Source of the DNA: Cytobacillus luteolus
Lineage (GTDB): Bacteria > Bacillota > Bacilli > Bacillales > Bacillaceae_L
Length of the DNA stretch: 64,000 nt
Direction of reading: 5' to 3'
Assembly (NCBI RefSeq): GCF_017873715.1
Contig: NZ_JAGGKM010000004.1
Location: forward strand, 434,001-498,000
Each line of letters begins with the position of its first letter. Within the stretch, counting starts at the first letter, position 1. Below the pieces are notes generated by a model that saw only the letters and a program-made list of their open reading frames with translations, searched no databases and was not told where the DNA came from. Shown piece after piece: positions 57,126-64,000 of this stretch. The position numbers and the translations under genes were made by a program.

Positions 57126-57935
57126 TTAAATTAATAATAAACTAAGTGCCATAACGGCCATTCCAGCAATAAGTCCATAGATTGAAAGGTGCGCTTCATC
57201 ATACCTCTTTGCAGCCGGTAATAATTCATCCAAGGAGATAAATACCATAATTCCAGCAACACCTGCGAAGATAATTCCGAACATAGTATCGCTCATGTAA
57301 GGCATTAAGAATAAGTAGGCTGCAACTGCACCTAATGGCTCTGATAAACCTGATAAGAATGACAACTTGAATGCCTTCTTTTTATCTCCTGTTGCAAAAT
57401 AGATGGGCACTGATACTGCTATTCCCTCAGGAATGTTATGAATAGCTACAGCAATAGCAATTGCCACACCCAGTGCTGGATCTTGAAGAGCAGATGTGAA
57501 CGTTGCAATTCCTTCTGGAAAATTATGAATTGCAATAGCTAGTGCAGTGAAGGTTCCGATTTTTAGTAACGCTGGATCCTGGCTACCTGTTGCTTTTCCC
57601 TGGTTCATATCCTCTACTTTTTTCAGCTCATGCGGATTTCCTTGTTTAGGAATAAATTTATCAATTAATGCAATTAAAATCATCCCTCCAAAAAAACCTG
57701 CAGCTGTTAACCATCCGCCCAATTCATCTCCAACTGCACTAGAAAGTGACTCATTTGCTTTAACAAAGATCTCAACCATTGAAACATAAATCATAACTCC
57801 GGCCGAAAACCCTAAAGCAACCGATAAAAATTTAGTATTTGTTTTTGATGTTAATAAAGCCAATAGACTTCCAATTCCTGTTGCAAGACCAGCCATCAAT
57901 GTGAGGCCAAAAGCAAGTAATAAATTTTCGGTCAT
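57126..57935 (-). CDS. zupT: ZIP family divalent metal transporter (ZupT)
   Basis: A 269-aa, eight-helix metal importer with the paired metal-site helices AIAIHNFPEGIATF and AVAIHNIPEGIAVS, and FLSGLSEPLGA. Expected to import Zn and possibly Fe or Mn. The variable cytoplasmic loop between helices 3 and 4 is short (HELKKVEDMNQGK) and not His-rich. No Zur box was identified by eye. Confidence 0.93.
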   Translation of the reverse strand: MTENLLLAFGLTLMAGLATGIGSLLALLTSKTNTKFLSVALGFSAGVMIYVSMVEIFVKANESLSSAVGDELGGWLTAAGFFGGMILIALIDKFIPKQGNPHELKKVEDMNQGKATGSQDPALLKIGTFTALAIAIHNFPEGIATFTSALQDPALGVAIAIAVAIHNIPEGIAVSVPIYFATGDKKKAFKLSFLSGLSEPLGAVAAYLFLMPYMSDTMFGIIFAGVAGIMVFISLDELLPAAKRYDEAHLSIYGLIAGMAVMALSLLLI

Positions 57936-58154
57936 TTTAAACCCACTCCCGTTATTCCTAATTTTAAATTATTTTTTATCATACAATAAAGATTTCGATA
58001 TGACTATTTAGTTTAAGCTATAAATGTTTACCTTGTGCAACTTTTAAATAAAAAAAATTGCTGATGAAAAATTGGCTATTACTTAAAAAGTTTCCCTTAT
58101 GCAAAATATAATGTCCATTGTCCCTTTTGTCAAATTAATTATTTCGACAAATCA
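57936..58154. other. intergenic region downstream of the GC-rich repeats
   Basis: AT-rich spacer upstream of zupT. I see no gene or clear promoter signal; it probably holds the zupT promoter. Confidence 0.35.
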
Positions 58155-58486
58155 CGAAATGCGCAGAAAGCCCGCTCAGCGACGTATGGGCTGAGCCGCT
58201 CTGCATGAGATAAAGGAAACACGGAGAGCGTTAGCGATCCGATGTTGACTTATCGTAAGGAAGAGAGGCGAAGACCACTAGGCGCTGGGCTTTCGGAGCT
58301 GGACAATCCGAAATGCGCAGAAAGCCCGCTCAGCGACGTATGGGCTGAGCCGCTCTGCATGAGATAAGGGAAACACGGAGAGCGTTAGCGATCCGATGTT
58401 GACTTATCGTAAGGAAGAGAGGCGAAGACCACTAGCCGCTGGGCTTTCGGAGCTGGACAATCCGAAATGCGCAGAAAAGCCCCGTT
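58155..58486. repeat. GC-rich 154-bp tandem duplication plus partial third copy
   Basis: Copy A 58155-58308 and copy B 58309-58462 are nearly identical; I saw two substitutions (AAAGG/AAGGG and GGCGC/GCCGC). A 24-bp start of a third copy follows to 58486. Each unit is closed by GAAAGCCC...CAGCG and CGCTGGGCTTTC and holds inner stems GCTCAG/CTGAGC and CGGA/TCCG. It is GC-richer than its flanks and has no coding frame. Confidence 0.9.
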
Positions 58487-58496
58487 CCACTGTATT

Positions 58497-58525
58497 AAAA
58501 TAGGCTAACGATAACCCGTTAGCCT
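58497..58525 (-). terminator. terminator of menC
   Basis: Minus-strand stem AGGCTAACG / CGTTAGCCT followed by ATTTTA, overlapping the menC stop. Confidence 0.8.
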
Positions 58526-59628
58526 TAACAATATATTCTACTATGCATCAAATGTTTACTAATCATTTCTCGATTAATTTCAAATCCAATCCCCGGGTCT
58601 GTGGGAACCTCAATTAAACCCTCTTTAATACTAACTTCCGGTGTAATAATATCCCTCTCCCAATACCTTGAAGACGCAGAAATATCTCCTGGGATTGTAA
58701 AATTGGGTAAGGAAGCTAATGCAATATTATGTGCTCTTGAAATCCCTGTTTCGAGCATTCCCCCACACCATACAGGAATATTGTGTCTCATACATAAATC
58801 ATGAATTTTTTTAGCTTCTTGAAGACCCCCAACTCGCCCTGCCTTAATATTAATTATTTTGCAACTTCCTAACTCAATTGCTTTTCTTGCATTCTCAAAT
58901 GAAACAATACTTTCATCTAAGCATATTGGTGTATTTAGCTCTTTTTGTAGTTTTGAATGGTCAAAAATATCGTCAGAGCCTAAGGGCTGCTCAATCATCA
59001 TTAAATTGTAGTGATCTAATTCTCTTAGTTTATTAATATCATCAAGAGTATAGGCCGAGTTTGCATCTGCCATCAATGGCAGATGTGGGAAGTGTTGTCG
59101 AATCGTATTTACAATTTCAACATCTTTGCCTGGTTCAATCTTTATCTTGAAACGCTTGTAGCCCTCATCTACATAGATTGCAATCTTATTAAGCATGGAC
59201 TCTATTGATTCTATACCAATTACTACGCCAGCTTCTATTTTCTTGCGTGTTCCACCTAGGACTGAAGCTAGTGGCTGGCTATGATTCTTGGCATATAAGT
59301 CCCAGATTGCCAATTCTACACCTGCTTTTGCCATATGATTTCGTTTTATTCCCTGAAAAAGGTATTCTAACTCATCTGGATGTGATATTTCAGTTTTAAG
59401 TAACTTAGGTATTAAAAAATCTTCGATAACATGCCAACATGTTTTAATTGTTTCTTCCGTATACCATGGTGAAGAAAAAGCAACTACCTCTCCCCATCCT
59501 ATTATTCCATCATCATCCTGAACTTCCACTAAAATACTTTCTCTTGATGATACGACCTCTAAGCTAGATTTGAATGGGGATACCAATTTCATTCCAACTA
59601 AATGAAGAGTTACTTTTTTAACTTTCAT
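58525..59628 (-). CDS. menC: o-succinylbenzoate synthase
   Basis: A 367-aa enolase-superfamily enzyme that dehydrates SHCHC to o-succinylbenzoate in menaquinone synthesis. The catalytic lysine lies in KRFKIKIEPGKD, metal ligands in MADANSAY, IEQP and CLDESI, and the second lysine in NIKAGRVGG. It starts 15 bp after menE and ends in a terminator. Confidence 0.93.
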   Translation of the reverse strand: MKVKKVTLHLVGMKLVSPFKSSLEVVSSRESILVEVQDDDGIIGWGEVVAFSSPWYTEETIKTCWHVIEDFLIPKLLKTEISHPDELEYLFQGIKRNHMAKAGVELAIWDLYAKNHSQPLASVLGGTRKKIEAGVVIGIESIESMLNKIAIYVDEGYKRFKIKIEPGKDVEIVNTIRQHFPHLPLMADANSAYTLDDINKLRELDHYNLMMIEQPLGSDDIFDHSKLQKELNTPICLDESIVSFENARKAIELGSCKIINIKAGRVGGLQEAKKIHDLCMRHNIPVWCGGMLETGISRAHNIALASLPNFTIPGDISASSRYWERDIITPEVSIKEGLIEVPTDPGIGFEINREMISKHLMHSRIYC

Positions 59629-59643
59629 AAATAAACGCCACCC

Positions 59644-61125
59644 TTATTTGATCAAATCTACTAGTCTTTTTCTCATTAGTTTATTTGATGCATTCCGAGG
59701 GAGCTCTTTCACAAAGAAAACCTGCTTGGGTACTTTATATTTAGCAAGTCTTTCTTGACAAAAAGCTTGTACCTCTTCCCCAGTAAGACTAGTTTGATTT
59801 TCAAGATTTATAAACGCACACGGTACTTGTCCCCAGATTGAATCGTTGATTCCCGTTACTCCTGCTTCTTTTATAAATGGATGAGATAGCAGGACTGACT
59901 CAATTTCAGCTGGATAAACATTTTCTCCTCCCGATACAATCAAATCTGAACGTCTATCAAGAATATATAAGAACCCATCACTATCTAAATAGCCAATATC
60001 TCCTGAATATAACCAACCATTGCGAATTGAATCAGCTGTAGCATCATCTCTGTTTAAATATCCCTTCGTTACATTAGGGCCTTTAACTACTATTTCCCCT
60101 GATTGGTTTGGAAGAACTTCTTTTCCATCTGATACAACTTTTATTTGAACTGGAAATAGTGGTTTCCCAGCTGAACCTAACTTTTCTAAACTATATTCTG
60201 GGGATAAGGTGACAATTTGAGAGGACGTCTCAGTCATACCGTACGTTTGATAAACAGGTATCAACTTGTCCTTACAAACCTCTAGTAAAGGTTTAGGAGC
60301 AGGTCCGCCCCCTAATAATACACAGCGTAGAGAACTAGGGTACTTATTTACTCCGAGGTCATCAATCATTTGTGAGAGCATTGTGCTTACAACCGAAATG
60401 ATTGTTACTTTATTTTTCAAAATCGATTTATTCACTTCTTCTGCATTAAAGGTTTCATGTAAAACGACTGTAATCCCATAAATAACACTTCTCATTAGTA
60501 TAGATAAACCACTAATATGAAAAAGTGGGACAGATGATAACCAGGTATCTTTTTCATGTAATCCTAGATTTAGAGCAGACCCAATTGCACTCCACCAGTG
60601 GTTACCATAGGTTTGCAGGACACCTTTTGGTTTTCCCGTAGTTCCTGAGGTATACATAATTGTGTCAACCAAATCCAATTGAAAGGTTGATACGAAATCA
60701 AAATTTTTTTCATCGACTTGCTTAATTTCCTCTAATGTATGTAAGGTAGACCATTCCATTTTATCTTTAATAGATTCAAATCTCTCACTAAAAAATCCCT
60801 CTGTTAGCACCGTTTTAGGTTTTGAGTCTTCTAATTGCCATAAAAGTTCATGACTTGTAAGTCTTGTATTTAGAAGGACTGTTGTTGCACCAATATATTT
60901 TAAAGCATGAATAGCTAAGACCGTATCTATGGTATTTCTCATTAATAGCGCTACCATATCTCCATTAGAAACTCCTAAACCGGACAGTTGTCTTGCAAAC
61001 GATAAAGTTTTCGTATGAAGTTCTCCAAAGGTAATTGATTCTTTGTCTGTTTTAATTGCTACTCGATTTGGAGTTAGAAATGCCCGGTTGGCTAACCAGT
61101 TTGGAGTTTCGACATTGTTCATCAT
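59644..61125 (-). CDS. menE: o-succinylbenzoate-CoA ligase
   Basis: An ANL-superfamily adenylating enzyme of 493 aa. The P-loop is IMYTSGTTGKPKGV, followed by YQTYGMTETSS, the GWLYSGDIGYLD hinge-side motif, LDRRSDLIVSGGENVYP, and the C-terminal Lys in NKLMRKRL. It makes OSB-CoA. It is separated from menB by a terminator, so menE-menC probably have their own promoter. Confidence 0.94.
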   Translation of the reverse strand: MMNNVETPNWLANRAFLTPNRVAIKTDKESITFGELHTKTLSFARQLSGLGVSNGDMVALLMRNTIDTVLAIHALKYIGATTVLLNTRLTSHELLWQLEDSKPKTVLTEGFFSERFESIKDKMEWSTLHTLEEIKQVDEKNFDFVSTFQLDLVDTIMYTSGTTGKPKGVLQTYGNHWWSAIGSALNLGLHEKDTWLSSVPLFHISGLSILMRSVIYGITVVLHETFNAEEVNKSILKNKVTIISVVSTMLSQMIDDLGVNKYPSSLRCVLLGGGPAPKPLLEVCKDKLIPVYQTYGMTETSSQIVTLSPEYSLEKLGSAGKPLFPVQIKVVSDGKEVLPNQSGEIVVKGPNVTKGYLNRDDATADSIRNGWLYSGDIGYLDSDGFLYILDRRSDLIVSGGENVYPAEIESVLLSHPFIKEAGVTGINDSIWGQVPCAFINLENQTSLTGEEVQAFCQERLAKYKVPKQVFFVKELPRNASNKLMRKRLVDLIK

Positions 61126-61206
61126 TCTCTATTCCCCTTATGATCAGATTATCATTCTAAGAATAAGTATAAAGAATTAATAGATTTCTGGCCAATTTTT
61201 AAAAAT

Positions 61207-61238
61207 AAAAAACAGCTTGGTATGTACCAAACTGTTTT
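61207..61238 (-). terminator. terminator between menB and menE
   Basis: Minus-strand stem AAAACAGTTTGGTA / TACCAAGCTGTTTT followed by TTATTTTT. Confidence 0.9.
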
Positions 61239-61249
61239 GAACTTTGTTT

Positions 61250-62068
61250 TTATGGAAATCTAGGGAATTGCTTAAAGTCTGGTTGACGTCTTTCTTTGAA
61301 GGCGTCACGACCTTCTTTTGCTTCATCAGTAGTGTAATAAAGTAATGTAGCGTCACCAGCGAACTGTTGGATTCCTGCTAAGCCATCTGTATCAGCATTA
61401 AATGCTGCTTTTAAGAAGCGCAGAGCTGTTGGGCTCTTCTCTAACATCTCTTTGCACCATTGAACTGTTTCTTCCTCAAGCTTCTCTAGTGGAACAACTG
61501 TATTTACTAAGCCCATATCTAGTGCTTCTTGTGCATTATATTGACGGCATAGGAACCAGATTTCTCTAGCCTTTTTATGACCAACAATACGTGCTAAGTA
61601 GCCAGAGCCGTATCCAGCATCAAAGCTTCCAACTTTCGGTCCTGTTTGGCCAAAAATAGCGTTGTCCGCCGCAATTGTTAGATCACATACAATATGTAAA
61701 ACATGACCCCCACCGATTGCATAACCAGACACCATTGCCACAACCGGCTTCGGAATTACACGAATTAAGCGTTGTAAATCTAATACGTTTAAACGTGGAA
61801 TTTGGTCCTCACCAACATATCCACCATGTCCACGTACTCTTTGATCTCCACCAGAACAGAATGCATCATCTCCTGCTCCTGCTAATACGATAACCCCAAT
61901 GTTAGCATCATCACGTGCATAAGCAAATGCATCAATCAATTCCATTACCGTTTTTGGACGGAAGGCGTTACGTACTTCGGGACGGTTTATTGTAATTTTA
62001 GCAATTCCGTTTAATGTTTCATACAGAATGTCTTCATACTTACGTTCAGCAACCCATTCAAATGCCAT
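61250..62068 (-). CDS. menB: 1,4-dihydroxy-2-naphthoyl-CoA synthase
   Basis: A crotonase-fold enzyme of 272 aa that cyclises OSB-CoA. The oxyanion and active-site segments are [62 protein letters not shown] and the C-terminal [13 protein letters not shown] tail, all diagnostic of MenB. It follows menH by 46 bp. Confidence 0.97.
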   Translation of the reverse strand: MAFEWVAERKYEDILYETLNGIAKITINRPEVRNAFRPKTVMELIDAFAYARDDANIGVIVLAGAGDDAFCSGGDQRVRGHGGYVGEDQIPRLNVLDLQRLIRVIPKPVVAMVSGYAIGGGHVLHIVCDLTIAADNAIFGQTGPKVGSFDAGYGSGYLARIVGHKKAREIWFLCRQYNAQEALDMGLVNTVVPLEKLEEETVQWCKEMLEKSPTALRFLKAAFNADTDGLAGIQQFAGDATLLYYTTDEAKEGRDAFKERRQPDFKQFPRFP

Positions 62069-62114
62069 GTGCTTGTCCTCCTATTATGTATAATATTTTT
62101 AATGTCCTTAAGGA

Positions 62115-62915
62115 TCATAAAAACTCACTTACTATTTTACCAAAAAACTTAGGATGTTCCACATGTATTGCATGTCCAACACCTGTTATTTTTTCAACCT
62201 TAGCATTTGGTAATTTTTTTGACATCTGTTTAGCTATTTCACAAAACTTTTGATCAACTTCACCGCAAATTAATAGAACAGGTATTTCAAGTGAACCTAA
62301 CCTATCCCAATAGGAAGGTTGGCTTCCAGTGCCCATTCCTATAAGGCTGTTTACCAAGCCAACAGTTTTATTATTTAAACGCTGTTTTCGAATGGCTTGT
62401 TTTACCTCAGTTGAAAGTGAATGTTGAGTTTCAAATAAGGGAATTTGTTCCCAATAATTCACAAACCACTCTATTCCATTTTTTCTAATATCATTCGCTA
62501 ATTTCAGATCATTTTCAGATCTTATATTTCTTTCACTTTCTAACAGGAGACCTGGTGAGCTGCTCTCTAGAATTAATTTATTTATCCGTTGTGGATAGTT
62601 TATTGCCAACGCTAAAGCTAGTCTTCCACCCATTGAATATCCTATTAAAGTAACATTATCAATTAATAGTTCATCAAGGATTGAAATAATATCCCTACTA
62701 ACTTTTTCAATATCATATAGCTTCGAATTCGCTGGTGAATCTGTCCTACCATGCCCGAGTATATCTATTAGTATACATTGATAGGTATCTTCAAACATCG
62801 ATACAATCGGCAACCAATTTTGCGAGCTTCCAGTGAATCCGTGTAAAAATAAAAGCGATGACCCTTTTCCCCTAATTTCAACATAATAGGTAATATCACT
62901 TACGACAATTTTCAT
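62115..62915 (-). CDS. menH: SHCHC synthase (MenH)
   Basis: An alpha/beta hydrolase of 266 aa that eliminates pyruvate from SEPHCHC. The nucleophile elbow is IGYSMGGRLAL, the His lies in ITGVGHAIHVEHP, and the oxyanion loop is LHGFTGSSQNW. It overlaps menD by 4 bp, as expected for the Bacillus men operon. Confidence 0.93.
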   Translation of the reverse strand: MKIVVSDITYYVEIRGKGSSLLFLHGFTGSSQNWLPIVSMFEDTYQCILIDILGHGRTDSPANSKLYDIEKVSRDIISILDELLIDNVTLIGYSMGGRLALALAINYPQRINKLILESSSPGLLLESERNIRSENDLKLANDIRKNGIEWFVNYWEQIPLFETQHSLSTEVKQAIRKQRLNNKTVGLVNSLIGMGTGSQPSYWDRLGSLEIPVLLICGEVDQKFCEIAKQMSKKLPNAKVEKITGVGHAIHVEHPKFFGKIVSEFL

Positions 62916-64000
62916 TGTTTGTCACTTTTTATGATGAAATTTGATATTTCCTGGGAAACACGATTCCACAATGTCCGATGGATAGTGACATTTTCCTCTC
63001 TGACCGAAGGGACCTCGATAACTGATATACCTTGCTTTTCATCAGCTAACAGTAATTCCATCTCGAATGACTCCCAAGTATTTATTCTAGTAAAGTTTCC
63101 ACCATACATTTTTACAACATGTTCAAAATCCAAATCAAGAGGAGTGCCAAATAATGTTTCGAAATGTTTTTCCTCTTTTGCTTGAGGTAAAAATGAGAAT
63201 ATTCCTCCACCATTATTGTTTATTAAAACAATTGTTATTGGTATAGAGTATTTTTTGGCTGCAAGAAGACCATTTAGATCATGGAAGAAAGTTAAATCAC
63301 CAATCACTAAAACTAATCTATCTGAGGATGAAGCTGAAACACCTAGTGCTGTAGATATTGTTCCATCGATCCCATTTGCACCTCGATTTGCCATAATCTT
63401 AAGAGCTTTTTCTGTATTTGTAAAAAATGAGTCCACATCTCGTATTGGCATACTATTTCCAATAAACAAAGTTGAGTTAGTTGGCAGTAACCTTTTTAGC
63501 TCTACAATTACTTTTCCTTCTGCTAGTACTTCTTCCTTCTGGATGGACATTAATTCCGACATAGTTATCTCATTTATAAGAATCCAATCATTCGTCCAGT
63601 TCGTTTTCGCTATATCTTTGTTTTGACCTAATGCCAACATCGCTTCACAAAATTTTATTTCATCGCAATAGACCATTTCGGAAGCAGATAATGTAGGTTC
63701 ACGCCATCCTCCATCACTATCAATAACAATTTGTTTACAGCCTTCATTGGCTTTAACATATTGTAATAGAGCCTTTGAAATAGGCATCGCTCCAAAACGA
63801 ATGATAATGTCAGGTTGATAGGTTTTGGTAAAGTCCTGATTACGCAAAAAAGTATCGTAACAATCAATTATGTATTCTTTAGAGTGGGATCCACTTCTAA
63901 GCTGTGATAGTGGGTCCGCCAGAATCGGGAATCCAAATAAACTAGCAACTTTCGTTATATACTCGGAGAATTCCTCACTAACCTGCTCACCACAAATGAT
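62912..64000 (-). CDS. menD: SEPHCHC synthase MenD (C-terminal part; N-terminus beyond the window)
   Basis: A ThDP enzyme that adds a succinic semialdehyde unit to isochorismate. About 362 codons are visible; the frame is open to base 64000 (FGFPILADPLSQLRSGSHSKEYIIDCYDTFLRNQ). The ThDP motif begins VIGDLTFFHDLNGLL and ends INNNGGGIFSFLPQ, and NRGANGIDGTISTALG precedes it. It forms a menD-menH-menB unit on the minus strand. Confidence 0.95.
   Translation of the reverse strand: MICGEQVSEEFSEYITKVASLFGFPILADPLSQLRSGSHSKEYIIDCYDTFLRNQDFTKTYQPDIIIRFGAMPISKALLQYVKANEGCKQIVIDSDGGWREPTLSASEMVYCDEIKFCEAMLALGQNKDIAKTNWTNDWILINEITMSELMSIQKEEVLAEGKVIVELKRLLPTNSTLFIGNSMPIRDVDSFFTNTEKALKIMANRGANGIDGTISTALGVSASSSDRLVLVIGDLTFFHDLNGLLAAKKYSIPITIVLINNNGGGIFSFLPQAKEEKHFETLFGTPLDLDFEHVVKMYGGNFTRINTWESFEMELLLADEKQGISVIEVPSVREENVTIHRTLWNRVSQEISNFIIKSDKQ

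Noticed and set aside
63655-63867. 70-codon minus-strand frame at the menD region
   Set aside because: Out-of-frame shadow; the true MenD frame is open through 64000.

Overview
The window is about 64 kb of low-GC chromosomal DNA from a Bacillus-like, endospore-forming Firmicute. Much of the gene order matches the Bacillus subtilis leuS-to-men arc: ytwF-leuS, ytzC, ytqA-ytqB, ytpB, ytoA, asnB, metK, pckA, ytmA-ytmB, ytlA-ytlC-ytlD, ytkD, dps, ytzI, luxS, ytjA, and menC-menE / menB-menH-menD. T-box and S-box leaders, GGAGG-type ribosome binding sites and frequent TTG/GTG starts fit the same group. No prophage, IS transposase, CRISPR array, rRNA or tRNA was seen.

Positions 1-11 kb: a partial DUF2339 membrane protein; a phosphatidylserine synthase; a CoxG-like protein; a PadR-HAAS/DUF1700-DUF4097 envelope-type operon; a YhaO/YhaN (SbcD/SbcC-like) DNA-end-processing pair; and a membrane diguanylate cyclase. 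Positions 11-24 kb: a MATE exporter; a rhodanese; leuS with a leucine T-box; a copper nitrite reductase (nirK) behind a well-placed Fnr box; and a ketone-body (3-hydroxybutyrate/acetoacetate) operon with a -24/-12 sigma-54 promoter, three 16-bp enhancer-like sites and its own sigma-54 activator. A YttB-like MFS transporter follows.

Positions 24-38 kb: ytzC with a small downstream gene; the ytqA-ytqB tRNA-modification pair; ytpB terpene synthase; ytoA; a secreted C39 peptidase; asnB; metK with an S-box; a 52-bp tandem-repeat array; pckA with a CcpN-type operator; a secreted glycerophosphodiesterase; and tyrZ with a tyrosine T-box. Positions 37-48 kb hold more accessory genes: a half-length MFS protein paired with an exported FAD oxidase; a P-loop protein and an amino-acid racemase divergent from a MocR regulator; a 257-bp palindromic MITE-like element touching the MocR stop codon; ytmA/ytmB; a YtlA-C-D ABC importer; and ytkD.

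Positions 48-64 kb: threonine aldolase, a YjfB-like protein, dps with a sigma-B promoter, ytzI and an amidase, a Fur-type fbpB-like gene, luxS, ytjA/yidD, a His-rich double-YtkA lipoprotein, an SbtA-like transporter, a DUF2325 gene behind paired Fur-box-like sites, a ZIP metal transporter, a GC-rich 154-bp tandem duplication, and the menaquinone genes, with menD running off the window.

The least explained DNA is intergenic. It comprises the GTCCGAATCC repeat family at two loci, a 347-bp inverted-repeat-bounded structured element downstream of luxS, the 154-bp tandem units, and the MITE. Good candidates for new regulation are the sigma-54 enhancer palindromes, the Fnr box of nirK and the Fur sites of the DUF2325 gene. 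All functional calls come from reading the sequence and recalled family knowledge; no searches were run.
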